A stretch of DNA of 64,000 nucleotides from Lachnospiraceae bacterium UBA3316 (GTDB taxonomy: Bacteria > Bacillota > Clostridia > Lachnospirales > Lachnospiraceae). The position numbers were made by a program, and so were the translations under genes. The stretch is taken from positions 1 to 64,000 of the forward strand of contig DESK01000011.1 of the NCBI GenBank assembly GCA_002361955.1, given 5' to 3'. This document shows, piece after piece, positions 45,208 through 53,638 of the stretch. Each line of letters opens with the position of its first letter. Position 1 is the stretch's first letter. Under the pieces are notes generated by a model that was not told where the DNA came from, made no database searches, and was given only the letters and a program-made list of their open reading frames with translations.

Positions 45208-46557
45208 ATGGAGATCAGGCTGCCGAAGAATGTAAAAAAAATCATAGATACCCTGGAGCAGGCAGGCTATGAGGCCTACGCCGTGGGAGGCTGCGTGCGG
45301 GACTCTGTGCTGGGAAGGGAGCCCAATGACTGGGATATCACCACGTCTGCCAGGCCCCTGGAGACGAAGGCCCTCTTTAAGCGCACGGTGGATACCGGCC
45401 TGCAGCACGGGACCGTCACCGTACTGCTGGACGGAGAGGGGTACGAGGTTACCACCTATCGGATTGACGGAGAATATGAGGATGGCAGGCACCCGAAAGA
45501 GGTGCAGTTTACGGAGAAGCTGGTGGAGGACCTGCGCCGGCGGGATTTTACGATCAACGCCATGGCCTACAATGAGAGGGAAGGGCTGGTGGACGCCTTT
45601 GACGGCATCGGCGATATGGAGAGAGGCGTGATCCGCTGTGTGGGGGACGCCGGGGAACGGTTTACGGAGGACGCCCTGCGCATCCTGCGGGCCGTCAGGT
45701 TTTCTGCCCAGCTGGGATTTTCTATTGAGGAGAATACCAGGGAGGCGATAGAGCGGCTGGCAAAGAATTTAGAGAAGATCAGCGCGGAGCGCATCCAGGC
45801 GGAGATGGTAAAGCTGTTAGCTTCCCCTCATCCCGGGGAGCTTCGGACGGCCTGGGAGACGGGAATCACAGCTGTCATCCTGCCGGAGTTTGACGCGATG
45901 ATGGAGACAGAGCAGCATACGCCCCACCACTGGGGGAGCGTGGGGGAGCATACTCTGCGGTGCCTGGAATCTGTGGAGCCTGACAGGACGCTGCGTCTGG
46001 CCATGCTGCTCCATGATGCGGGAAAGCCTGCCCTCCGTACCACGGATGAGGAGGGGCGGGACCATTTCATAGGCCACCCGGAGGCGGGGGAGCGCATCGC
46101 GGAGCAGGTGCTGCGCCGCTGGAAGATGGACAATGATACGATCGGCAGGGTGAAGCGTCTGGTGCGGTTCCATGACCTGCGCCCTGTTCCCACGCCCCGC
46201 AGCGTGCGCCGGATGATCTATAAGGTGGGGGAAGAGCTCTTTCCCTCCCTTCTCCTTGTACAGAGGGCGGATATCCTGGCCCAGAGCAATTACCGGTGGG
46301 AGGAAAAGCTCCGTGCCCTGGAGGAGACGGAGCGCATTTACCGGGAAATACTGGCGGCCCGCCAATGCCTCTCCATCCGGGGGCTGGCCGTGGGAGGCAG
46401 GGATCTGATCGCGGACGGCATGAAGCCGGGGCCTGCCCTTGGCAGGACGCTGACGGCCCTCCTGGAGCATGTGCTGGAGGAGCCGGAGCATAACACGAAG
46501 GAGTATCTGCTGGCCCTTTCCAGAGCCCTGCGGCAGGGAGAGCCGCCCCTGTTCTAA
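45208..46557 (+). CDS. cca: CCA tRNA nucleotidyltransferase
   Basis: 449 residues. The class II nucleotidyltransferase head has the signature VGGCVRDSVLG and catalytic Asp pair in DWDITTSARP (about 45), followed by RRDFTINAMAYN and a body domain. A C-terminal HD domain (MLLHDAGKPALR) is present, as in the cca plus HD forms of clostridia. It adds or repairs the CCA tail of tRNA. GGAGGCGAT precedes the ATG. Confidence 0.95.
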   Translation: MEIRLPKNVKKIIDTLEQAGYEAYAVGGCVRDSVLGREPNDWDITTSARPLETKALFKRTVDTGLQHGTVTVLLDGEGYEVTTYRIDGEYEDGRHPKEVQFTEKLVEDLRRRDFTINAMAYNEREGLVDAFDGIGDMERGVIRCVGDAGERFTEDALRILRAVRFSAQLGFSIEENTREAIERLAKNLEKISAERIQAEMVKLLASPHPGELRTAWETGITAVILPEFDAMMETEQHTPHHWGSVGEHTLRCLESVEPDRTLRLAMLLHDAGKPALRTTDEEGRDHFIGHPEAGERIAEQVLRRWKMDNDTIGRVKRLVRFHDLRPVPTPRSVRRMIYKVGEELFPSLLLVQRADILAQSNYRWEEKLRALEETERIYREILAARQCLSIRGLAVGGRDLIADGMKPGPALGRTLTALLEHVLEEPEHNTKEYLLALSRALRQGEPPLF

Positions 46558-46609
46558 ACAGGCAGTCCCCCACATAGGATAGAAGGACGATACGAGTGGG
46601 GGGATTGGA

Positions 46610-47593
46610 GTGAATGAACGTGGGTTAAGGGTACTGGAGCAGTACGACCTGAAAATAGCGGGAACCAGGCGGGGGCGGGGTTCCTTTATCTGCGAGACAG
46701 ATAAGGGAATCAAGCTGATCACGGAGTTTTACGGATCGGTAAACAGGCTGCGTTTCCAAAATCTGGTGCTGGACCGCCTGCGGGAGCAGGGCTATGAGCT
46801 GGTGGATCGGACCGTGGAAAACATGGAGGGAGAGCTTGTCACCCGGGACCGGGATGAGACGGTGTATATCGTCAAGGACTGGTTTGAAGGGCGGGAATGC
46901 GACACGAAAAGCGAGGGGGATATCCTGGCGGCCGTCAGAAATCTGGCGAAGCTTCACAGGCTGATGTGCCTGCAGCCCCGGGAGGGGGAGACCTTTTATC
47001 AGGGGGAGAGCTTAAAGGAGGAGTACGCGGCCAGAAACCGGGAGATCAAGAAGGCCTGGAACTTTATGAGGGGCAGGCGGCGGAAAAATCCTTTTGAGAG
47101 CTGCTTTTTAAATCATTACTCCTTATTTTTCGAGCAGGCCAGGGAGGCGGAGAGGGCGCTGGCAGCCTCCGGGTATGACAGGATGTACGAGGAGGCCCTA
47201 AGACAGGGACTTGTCTGCCACGGAGATTATAACCAGCATCAGGTGCTGAATACGAAAAAAGGCATGGCGACCACGAATTTTACAAAATGCCGGGTCGATG
47301 TGCAGGCCGGGGATCTGTACCGGTTCCTGAGAAAGATTCTCGAAAAGCAGGACTGGGACGTGCGCCTGGGGAGCCGGATGGTGGAGGAGTACCACAAGAT
47401 CCTGCCCCTGGGAAAGGCGGAGCGGGAGTATCTGAGGATACGGCTGGCCTACCCGGAAAAATTCTGGAAGCTGGCCAACCACTATTACAACCATAATAAA
47501 GCATGGCTTCCGGGGAAGAATATAGAGAAGCTGGAGACGCTGATCTGCCAGCAGGAAAAAAGAGATGCATTTCTTAAAATACTGGATTTATGA
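46610..47593 (+). CDS. CotS-family spore coat protein (kinase-like)
   Basis: 327 residues with a GTG start; GGGGGGATTGGA lies just upstream. The protein has a degenerate kinase/phosphotransferase fold: a VYIVKDWFEGRECD stretch and VCHGDYNQHQVLNT, which corresponds to the catalytic loop H-G-D-x-N of APH-like kinases. Late in the protein THNFTKCRVDVQ-like text (ATTNFTKCRVDVQ) replaces the usual DFE/DFD region with no clear Asp. CotS and YsxE proteins are coat components of spores. Expression in sporulation is expected but no sigma-E or sigma-K promoter was identified. Confidence 0.85.
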   Translation: MNERGLRVLEQYDLKIAGTRRGRGSFICETDKGIKLITEFYGSVNRLRFQNLVLDRLREQGYELVDRTVENMEGELVTRDRDETVYIVKDWFEGRECDTKSEGDILAAVRNLAKLHRLMCLQPREGETFYQGESLKEEYAARNREIKKAWNFMRGRRRKNPFESCFLNHYSLFFEQAREAERALAASGYDRMYEEALRQGLVCHGDYNQHQVLNTKKGMATTNFTKCRVDVQAGDLYRFLRKILEKQDWDVRLGSRMVEEYHKILPLGKAEREYLRIRLAYPEKFWKLANHYYNHNKAWLPGKNIEKLETLICQQEKRDAFLKILDL

Positions 47594-47611
47594 CAGGCAG
47601 GGTGATATAAT
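47583..47611 (+). promoter_or_regulatory. Promoter of the phosphoglucomutase gene
   Basis: TGGATT at 47583-47588, a 17-nt spacer and TATAAT at 47606-47611, overlapping the end of the CotS gene. Confidence 0.5.
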
Positions 47612-47645
47612 GACCCCATAAACGACCAAATGAGGAGGGTTTATA

Positions 47646-49379
47646 ATGGACTATAAAAAAGTGTATGAAGAGTGGCTTTCTAACCCGTATTTTGACGATG
47701 CCACTAAGGCGGAGCTGAAAGCGATCGCTGAGGATGAGAAAGAGATCAAAGAGCGCTTTTATGCAGATCTGGAATTCGGTACAGCAGGCCTTAGAGGAAT
47801 TATCGGCGCGGGCACCAACCGCATGAATGTGTATACGGTAAGAAAAGCAACCCAGGGATTGGCAAATTATATTCTTTCTGTGGGAGCAAAAGACAAGGGA
47901 GTGGCGATTGCCTATGACTCCAGAAGGATGTCACCGGAATTCGCCGATGAAGCTGCCCTGTGCCTGGCTGCCAACGGTATCAAGGCATATGTGTTTGAAT
48001 CCCTGCGCCCTACGCCGGAGCTTTCCTTCGCAGTGCGGACTCTGGGATGTACGGCCGGTATCAATATCACAGCCAGCCACAATCCGCCTGAGTACAACGG
48101 CTACAAGGTATATTGGGAGGACGGCGCGCAGATCACACCTCCCCACGATACGGGAATTATGGCGGAAGTGCGCAAGGTCACCGATTATGCCACTGTGAAG
48201 ACTATGGACAAGGAAGCAGCTATGGCGGCAGGCCTCTATGAGGTGATCGGCCAGGCGATCGATGACAGATATATGGAAGCCTTAAAGAGCCAGGTGCTCC
48301 ACTGGGATGCCATTAAGGAAGTGGGAAAGGATCTGAAGATCGTCTACTCACCCCTTCACGGCACAGGAAATATTCCGGCCAGAAGAGTTTTAAAGGAGCT
48401 GGGCTTTGAAAATGTATACGTAGTAAAGGAGCAGGAGCTTCCTGACGGGGAATTCCCCACAGTCAGCTATCCGAACCCGGAGGCTGCGGAGGCTTTTGCA
48501 TTAGGCTTAAAGCTTGCGAAGGAAGTGGACGCGGACCTGGTTCTGGCGACAGACCCGGACGCGGACCGTTTAGGCGTTTATGTGAAGGACACAAAGAGCG
48601 GCGAGTACCTGAGCATGACAGGAAATATGTCCGGATGCCTGCTGGAGGAATATGAGCTGAGCCAGAGGAAAGCGCTTTTCGGCCTTCCGGAGGACGGCGC
48701 AGTTGTCAGCACCATCGTTTCTTCCAATATGGCGGGCGTGATCGCAAGATCCTACGGCCTTCGTTTTATTGAGGTTCTGACGGGCTTCAAGTTCATCGGA
48801 CAGCAGATCTTAGGCTTCGAGAACAGCAAAAAGGGAACATACCTCTTTGGATTTGAGGAGAGCTACGGCTGCCTGATCGGGACACATGCCAGGGATAAGG
48901 ACGCCATCGTGGCTACCATGGCCCTGTGCGAGGCGGCGGCCTACTATAAGACCCAGGGCAAGACCCTCTGGGATGCTCTGATCGATATGTATGAGAAATA
49001 TGGCTACTTCAAGGATGATGTGAAGGCGATCACCTTAAAGGGAATCGAGGGCTTAGAGAAGATCCAGCAGATCTTAGAGAGCCTCAGAAACGATCCCCCG
49101 GTACAGATCGGCGCTTACAAGGTGATCTCCGCAAGGGATTACAAGAAGGACACCATCAAGAACCTGGAGACAGGAGAGGTGACGCCTACCGGGCTTCCCA
49201 GCTCCAACGTGCTGTACTTCGACTTAAATGACGATGCATGGCTGTGCGTAAGGCCCTCCGGTACAGAGCCCAAGATTAAGTTCTACTATGGAGTGAAGGG
49301 AACCTCCATGGAGGAAGCGGACGAGAAGTCAGCGGCCCTCGGTGAGCAGGTTCTGGCTATGATCAATGAAATGCTTTAA
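47646..49379 (+). CDS. Phosphoglucomutase / phospho-sugar mutase
   Basis: 577 residues with AGGAGGGT before ATG. The alpha-D-phosphohexomutase order is seen: GTAGLRG at the start, the active-site Ser144 in TASHNPPEYNGYK, metal loop ATDPDADRLG, sugar-binding GFEESYG and phosphate-binding RPSGTEPK. This size matches the PgcA-type enzymes of Firmicutes that convert glucose-1-phosphate and glucose-6-phosphate. It links the galactosidase and amylase products to glycolysis. The mazG start lies within its last 14 bases. Confidence 0.94.
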   Translation: MDYKKVYEEWLSNPYFDDATKAELKAIAEDEKEIKERFYADLEFGTAGLRGIIGAGTNRMNVYTVRKATQGLANYILSVGAKDKGVAIAYDSRRMSPEFADEAALCLAANGIKAYVFESLRPTPELSFAVRTLGCTAGINITASHNPPEYNGYKVYWEDGAQITPPHDTGIMAEVRKVTDYATVKTMDKEAAMAAGLYEVIGQAIDDRYMEALKSQVLHWDAIKEVGKDLKIVYSPLHGTGNIPARRVLKELGFENVYVVKEQELPDGEFPTVSYPNPEAAEAFALGLKLAKEVDADLVLATDPDADRLGVYVKDTKSGEYLSMTGNMSGCLLEEYELSQRKALFGLPEDGAVVSTIVSSNMAGVIARSYGLRFIEVLTGFKFIGQQILGFENSKKGTYLFGFEESYGCLIGTHARDKDAIVATMALCEAAAYYKTQGKTLWDALIDMYEKYGYFKDDVKAITLKGIEGLEKIQQILESLRNDPPVQIGAYKVISARDYKKDTIKNLETGEVTPTGLPSSNVLYFDLNDDAWLCVRPSGTEPKIKFYYGVKGTSMEEADEKSAALGEQVLAMINEML

Positions 49380-49875
49380 TTTTCAAATGGACGGCCCCCA
49401 CAGCTTCGATGATTTCAGAGGGATCATCGAGGAGCTGCGGCGGGGCTGCCCCTGGGACAAGGCTCAGACTCTTTCGAGTCTGAAGCCTTCTCTTTTTGGA
49501 GAAATGGCAGAGACGGCGGCAGGCGTCAGCCTTTGTGAAAAGACGGGCAACGGGGAAAATCTCTGCGAGGAGCTGGGGGATCTTTTGATGGTTCTTATGC
49601 TCATGAGCCGCATCGCCGAGGAGGACGGGCTCTTCTCCATCGACGATGTGATCGAGAGCGCCAGCAGAAAAATGATACGCCGCCACCCCCATGTGTTTGG
49701 GACAGGCTTTGTGGATGAGAACGGCGACCTGGTGCGGGGCTGGAAGGAGATCAAGAGGCTGGAGAAGGCCGGGAAATCCCAGGAAGAGCTGAAAGGCCAG
49801 GAGGATGCCGTGAAGGATGCTGTGAAGGAGCTGGCTGCTTACTACAGCCAGGAAACAGAAACAGAAATTTCTTGA
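49366..49875 (+). CDS. MazG-family nucleotide pyrophosphohydrolase
   Basis: 169 residues from ATG 49366, which overlaps the upstream gene; an ATG at 49387 is also possible. It has CPWDKAQTLSSLKP, then a helix with EELGDLLMVLMLM, where the E-E and later E-D pair coordinates Mg, and MIRRHPHVFG. MazG enzymes hydrolyse NTPs. It is in the position of Bacillus yabN, opening the conserved yabN-yabO-yabP-yabQ-divIC block. In Bacillus yabN carries an extra methylase domain that is missing here. Confidence 0.9.
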   Translation: MKCFNFQMDGPHSFDDFRGIIEELRRGCPWDKAQTLSSLKPSLFGEMAETAAGVSLCEKTGNGENLCEELGDLLMVLMLMSRIAEEDGLFSIDDVIESASRKMIRRHPHVFGTGFVDENGDLVRGWKEIKRLEKAGKSQEELKGQEDAVKDAVKELAAYYSQETETEIS

Positions 49876-49900
49876 CAAACCCTGTGGAAAAGCTTATAAA
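49872..49900 (+). promoter_or_regulatory. Strong sigma-A promoter of hup
   Basis: Consensus TTGACA at 49872-49877, a 17-nt spacer and TATAAA at 49895-49900. The -35 overlaps the mazG stop. The leader is about 95 nt. Confidence 0.85.
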
Positions 49901-50001
49901 TAGACGTAGGCTTTGGCTGAAGATAAACAGAAGAGGCCAGAAATGGAAAATATGTATCGAACAAAATAGAACGAAAAGAGAAATCAGAGGAGGAATTTTC
50001 C

Positions 50002-50280
50002 ATGAATAAAACAGAGTTGATCGCAGCGATTGCAGAGAGAACAGAATTATCCAGGAAAGATGCGGAGAAGGTATTGAAAGCCTTTACAGACGTGGTAGCA
50101 GAAGAGTTAAAGAAGGGCGAGAAAATCCAGCTGGTAGGCTTCGGTACGTTTGAGGTATCTGAGAGGGCGGCAAGAGAAGGAAGAAATCCCCAGAGCGGTG
50201 AGACTATGGTAATTCCGGCCTCCAAGGCGCCGAAGTTTAAAGCAGGCAAGGCTTTGAAGGATCTTGTAAACGAGAAATAA
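50002..50280 (+). CDS. hup: HU-family DNA-binding protein
   Basis: 92 residues with AGGAGG before ATG. Classic HU: MNKTELIAAIAERTELSRKD, VQLVGFGTFEV-like (IQLVGFGTFEVSERA), the arm RNPQSGETMVIPASKAPKFKAGK and a short C-terminal helix. It compacts DNA as a dimer. It has its own consensus promoter and terminator, fitting high expression. Confidence 0.97.
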   Translation: MNKTELIAAIAERTELSRKDAEKVLKAFTDVVAEELKKGEKIQLVGFGTFEVSERAAREGRNPQSGETMVIPASKAPKFKAGKALKDLVNEK

Positions 50281-50310
50281 ATCCTTCTGAGACAGGAACG
50301 TAAGGGATGA

Positions 50311-50348
50311 GCTGCCGCAGGCCGTACAGGCGTGAGGGCGGCTTTTTT
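50311..50348 (+). terminator. Rho-independent terminator after hup
   Basis: GCTGCCGC pairs with GGGCGGC around an inner GCC...GGC loop, followed by TTTTTT. Confidence 0.8.
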
Positions 50349-50389
50349 CATGCCATCCATGGGATGAATCATAAGAAAGGAGAAGGAAG

Positions 50390-50629
50390 ATGCGCTTAGA
50401 TAAATTTTTGAAGGTTTCCCGTCTGATCAAACGCAGGACGGTGGCGAATGAGGCCTGCGACGCGGGAAGGGTGCTTGTAAACGATAAGCCTGCCAAGGCT
50501 TCCGCCGCCGTGAAGGCCGGGGATATCCTGGAGATCCAGTTTGGCACGAAAGCAGTCCGGGTGGAGGTGCTGGATGTGCAGGAGACAGTGAAGAAGGACG
50601 ACGCGAAGGAGCTGTACCGGTACTTGTGA
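50390..50629 (+). CDS. rqcP: S4-domain RNA-binding protein RqcP (YabO)
   Basis: 79 residues, a single S4 domain: MRLDKFLKVSRLIKRRTVANEACDAGRVLVNDKPAKAS, then a beta strand ILEIQFG. Length and position before yabP match Bacillus YabO/RqcP, the ribosome quality-control factor that assists C-terminal alanine tailing on stalled 50S subunits. GGAGAAGGAAG precedes ATG. Confidence 0.9.
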   Translation: MRLDKFLKVSRLIKRRTVANEACDAGRVLVNDKPAKASAAVKAGDILEIQFGTKAVRVEVLDVQETVKKDDAKELYRYL

Positions 50630-50685
50630 CAGAGGAACTTCCGGCTTTCCTAAGAATAATTTTTTGCCTATCCTAATATATTTTA

Positions 50686-50729
50686 CTATGAAAGTCCCGG
50701 AGCATCTGACTTTCATAGAAAGTCCCGGA
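50686..50729 (+). repeat. Inverted and direct repeat upstream of yabP
   Basis: CTATGAAAGTC (50686-50696) and GACTTTCATAG (50708-50718) form a perfect 11-bp dyad with an 11-nt loop. In addition GAAAGTCCCGGA occurs twice (50690-50701 and 50718-50729). No T run follows, so it is not a normal terminator; it may be an operator or mRNA structure. Confidence 0.75.
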
Positions 50730-50785
50730 CGGCAGCCATGGCCGTTTAGAAAGGCAGCTGCGGCGGGATATAAAAAGGAGAGGGC

Positions 50786-51067
50786 ATGGAAGAAAAGCAG
50801 ATACAGAGGGCACACAGACTGACAGTCACCGACAGGCGCGGCGGGACGATCACCGGGGTGAAGGATGTGCTTTCTTTTGACGAGCAGGAAATTCTTTTGG
50901 AAACGGAGCGGGGGAGGCTTACCGTGAAGGGAAAGGAGCTTCACGTCAGCCGCCTCACCCTGGAGGCGGGCGAGGTGGATATAGACGGCAGGGTGGACAG
51001 TCTCGTATATTCAGAGGCCGGGCACAGCCAGAAGGGGGCATCCGTGCTGGCGCGGATATTTCGGTAG
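50786..51067 (+). CDS. yabP: Sporulation protein YabP
   Basis: 93 residues with AGGAGAGG before ATG. It has the YabP/YqfC fold: ITGVKDVLSFDEQEILLETERGRLTVKGKELHV, where the GKELH motif is diagnostic, then SLVYSE. YabP acts in the mother cell at stages around spore coat and cortex formation. It is followed after 3 nt by yabQ, as in Bacillus. Confidence 0.92.
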   Translation: MEEKQIQRAHRLTVTDRRGGTITGVKDVLSFDEQEILLETERGRLTVKGKELHVSRLTLEAGEVDIDGRVDSLVYSEAGHSQKGASVLARIFR

Positions 51068-51070
51068 CCC

Positions 51071-51517
51071 ATGAGCGGAGAGATCCGGGGGGAGGTTTTC
51101 TTTTTTTTGGTATGTGCCTCCGCAGGGGTTCTGCTGATGTTTGGCTATGACCTTCTGCGGGCCCTCAGGCGCGCCTTTCCCCACAAAAACCTTCTGACGG
51201 CCCTGGAGGATTTTCTGTACTGGAGCCTGGCGGGCGTCTTCGCCTTTGGGGTGGTTTTTGTGGAGAACAGCGGCGCCATACGGGGCTTTGCCCTGTGCGC
51301 TATGGCGTTGGGAATGGGGAGCTACCTGGGGGCGGCAAGCCCCTATGTGCTGCGGGCGGCGTCCTTTATATTAAAAATAATAAAGATAATTTTGAGTAAA
51401 ATAGCAGGAATTGTGTGCGGGCCCGTAGGATTTTTTGTAAATAAAGCGAAAAAACCATTGAAAAACATGGTAAAAGAGGTTAAAATGGCATTATGCAAAA
51501 ATAGGGGAAGCAATTAA
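51071..51517 (+). CDS. yabQ: Sporulation membrane protein YabQ
   Basis: 148 residues. Hydrophobic spans are at about 10-28, 47-66 and 72-90. The family motif GYDLLRALRRAFPHKNLLTALEDFLYW is in the N-terminal half (positions about 25-50). YabQ is a mother-cell membrane protein needed for the spore cortex. It ends 16 nt before divIC. Confidence 0.88.
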   Translation: MSGEIRGEVFFFLVCASAGVLLMFGYDLLRALRRAFPHKNLLTALEDFLYWSLAGVFAFGVVFVENSGAIRGFALCAMALGMGSYLGAASPYVLRAASFILKIIKIILSKIAGIVCGPVGFFVNKAKKPLKNMVKEVKMALCKNRGSN

Positions 51518-51533
51518 TAAGGAAGGTCATTTT

Positions 51534-51836
51534 ATGAGAAAGAGAAGGGGACGCAGAAGAGGGGCTAACCGCGGCGCCATGCTTGGCATTTCCGCCGTTG
51601 TTGCTGTTTTGCTGGTAAGCCTGACGTTTCAGAGCCGTTCGCTGATGGCAAAAAACAGTGCCTATGAGCAAAAAGAGGCGGAGCTTGAGCAGCAGCTGGA
51701 GGCGGAGATGAAACGGACAGAGGAGATCAGCGGTCTGGAAGAGTACATGAAGACGGATGAGTATGTGGAGAAAATCGCCAGGGACAAGCTGGGATTGGTT
51801 TATCCGGATGAGATACTCATCAAGCCGGAGGAATAA
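51534..51836 (+). CDS. divIC: Septum formation initiator (DivIC/FtsB type)
   Basis: 100 residues. A basic N-terminus (RKRRGRRRG) is followed by one membrane span (about 18-36), an extracellular coiled coil (YEQKEAELEQQLEAEMKRTEEISGL, about 45-70) and the C-terminal motif EKIARDKLGLVYPDEILIKP typical of DivIC. It takes part in assembling the division septum with FtsL and DivIB. It is last of the rqcP-yabP-yabQ-divIC set and is followed by a terminator. Confidence 0.92.
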   Translation: MRKRRGRRRGANRGAMLGISAVVAVLLVSLTFQSRSLMAKNSAYEQKEAELEQQLEAEMKRTEEISGLEEYMKTDEYVEKIARDKLGLVYPDEILIKPEE

Positions 51837-51847
51837 AAGAGTGCAGG

Positions 51848-51885
51848 AGACATCGGGAACAGGAAGATTTCCCGGTGTCTTTTTT
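51848..51885 (+). terminator. Rho-independent terminator after divIC
   Basis: AGACATCGGGAA (51848-51859) pairs with TTCCCGGTGTCT (51869-51880) over a 9-nt loop, with T run. Confidence 0.9.
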
Positions 51886-51920
51886 CGGCTTCCGCCGCGC
51901 CGGTGACCGGCGGGGTATGG

Positions 51921-51988
51921 TTTGTCGATAAATTTTGGCCAGACGACAAACTCTTTTGACAAAAATCACCTGTTACCCTGCGTATACT
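51921..51988 (+). promoter_or_regulatory. Spo0A-type spoIIE promoter with 0A boxes
   Basis: TTTGTCGA at 51921-51928 and an inverted TTTGTCG at 51944-51950 match Spo0A boxes (TGTCGAA). TTGACA (51956-51961) and TATACT (51983-51988) are separated by 21 nt, too long for free sigma-A but the same odd spacing known from Spo0A-activated spoIIE and spoIIG promoters of Bacillus. Confidence 0.75.
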
Positions 51989-52022
51989 GTCGTTATCGTT
52001 ACTTATGGGAGGGTACAGGAAA

Positions 52023-53498
52023 ATGAGTGAATTTATCATAGCGGTGCTGATCGTGAGCCTGCTCTGGGTCATGTGGGATGTGGTCAAGCTGATATTGGGG
52101 GAGAGATACCGGGAGGAGCAGATGCTGGAGGCCTGTGAGCCGGGAAGGGAGCGGATGGAGCGCTACGCGGAGTCCTTCCGGCAGCTGGCGGAGACATTTC
52201 GTGATATGCCGAGCCGGAAGGAGGGGCTTTCCGAGCAGGATGTGGAGGAGATTTTCCGGGAGGTGCAGTATAAGGTGTGCAGGTATTGCCCCGGCTGCTC
52301 CTGCTGCTGGGAACAGAACGGCTCCGCTACCTACCGGGAGGTTTACGACCTTCTGCGCAGGATCGAGGAGGGAGAGGGGGGAGAACGGGCCCCTTTTTTC
52401 GAGGTCTGCTCCAGAGGGACAAGCTTCCTTGAGACGATCCGGGAAGGCTTCCGGGTGGCCAAAGTGAATCTGATGTGGAGCAACCGGCTCCTGGAGAACC
52501 GGGAGGCTGTGGCGGAACAGCTCTACGGAACGGCGGCCATTATGGAGGCGGCGGCCAGCCTGACCTACGAAGTGCGCCCGGTGGATCCGGCCCTGGAAAA
52601 GCAGATGGATATCAAGCTTCGGATGAGGGGAGTGATTCTCCGGGAGATGTGGGATTCCAGGCGGGATGCGGACAGGCTGGAGCTTTTTATCACCATGCGG
52701 GCGGCCAGGAAGGGCAGGTGTGTGTCCACCAGGGAGATCGCAGGCGTCGTCTCGGAGGTGTGCAGCCGCAGGATGGTGCCCGACAGGGACAGCCGCACGA
52801 TCATTAATGGAGAGTACAGCACCGTGCTTTTTCTGGCGGAGCCGGAGTATGTGATGACAAATGGCGTGGCAAAGGTGACAAAGGAGGGGGAGCTGGTATC
52901 CGGGGACAACTTCGCCATGTTCCGCCGGGAGAATGGCCAGATGATCATGAGCCTGTCAGACGGCATGGGTTCCGGCACCTGCGCCTGCCGGGAGAGCGAG
53001 ACGGTCATCGAGCTTCTGGAGCAGTTTCTTCACGCGGGCTTTTCCAAGGAGACGGCCGTCCATATGATCCATTCCACCATGCTGCTGCAGAATCATAACC
53101 AGATGTTTTCCACCGTGGACCTGAGCATGGTGGATCTGTATACAGGGGAATGCGAGCTCCTGAAGGTAGGCGCGTCCACCACGTTTTTCAAGAAAAAAAA
53201 TTGGGTGGAGGCTCTTTCCTCTACCAGCCTGCCCATTGGTTTTATGGGAAAGCTGGATTATGAGAGCGCGAAAAAGAAGCTGGAGCCGGGGGATTTTATC
53301 ATCATGGTGTCCGACGGCGTGCTGGACGCCCTGCCCCACGGGGAGGCGGAGGAGATCATCAAAGACATCATCTTACAGCAGGAAACGAAAAACGCCCAGG
53401 AGATGGCCCGGGACATTCTGACCCGCGCCCTTCTCTACCAGGAATGCAGGGCCAAGGACGATATGACTGTGCTTGTGGGGGGCATGTGGAGAAATTGA
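52023..53498 (+). CDS. spoIIE: SpoIIE-type PP2C phosphatase, short form
   Basis: 491 residues from ATG 52023, after GGGAGGG; an upstream in-frame ATG at 52005 overlaps the ribosome site. A single membrane span (about 4-26) is followed by a cytoplasmic coil and Cys-rich stretch (CRYCPGCSCC), then the SpoIIE central region and PP2C core with LSDGMGSGTCA (about 320), MFSTVDLSMVDLYTGE and VSDGVLDALPHGE, then ECRAKDDMTVLVGG. Bacillus SpoIIE is 827 residues with ten spans; here that multi-span region is missing. It would dephosphorylate SpoIIAA and release sigma-F. The Spo0A-like promoter supports this role. Confidence 0.88.
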   Translation: MSEFIIAVLIVSLLWVMWDVVKLILGERYREEQMLEACEPGRERMERYAESFRQLAETFRDMPSRKEGLSEQDVEEIFREVQYKVCRYCPGCSCCWEQNGSATYREVYDLLRRIEEGEGGERAPFFEVCSRGTSFLETIREGFRVAKVNLMWSNRLLENREAVAEQLYGTAAIMEAAASLTYEVRPVDPALEKQMDIKLRMRGVILREMWDSRRDADRLELFITMRAARKGRCVSTREIAGVVSEVCSRRMVPDRDSRTIINGEYSTVLFLAEPEYVMTNGVAKVTKEGELVSGDNFAMFRRENGQMIMSLSDGMGSGTCACRESETVIELLEQFLHAGFSKETAVHMIHSTMLLQNHNQMFSTVDLSMVDLYTGECELLKVGASTTFFKKKNWVEALSSTSLPIGFMGKLDYESAKKKLEPGDFIIMVSDGVLDALPHGEAEEIIKDIILQQETKNAQEMARDILTRALLYQECRAKDDMTVLVGGMWRN

Positions 53499-53538
53499 AC
53501 CCAAGCCTATCCGCGCAGGCTCTGGGGGAAAGTGTGGC

Positions 53539-53567
53539 TTGATGGCGGAAGGATAATGTGTTACGAT
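53539..53567 (+). promoter_or_regulatory. Possible promoter for tilS-hpt-ftsH
   Basis: TTGATG at 53539-53544, a 17-nt spacer and TACGAT at 53562-53567. The -10 is weak. Confidence 0.35.
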
Positions 53568-53638
53568 GCTTCCATGGCAGAAAAAGAGAATCGGACACTT
53601 CGCTCATTCACAGGATAACGGGCATGGAGGATCCCATT

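Noticed and set aside
53499..53638. tRNA genes next to spoIIE, as in some Firmicutes
   Set aside because: No cloverleaf or T-loop motif is visible in this gap or in the other gaps inspected.
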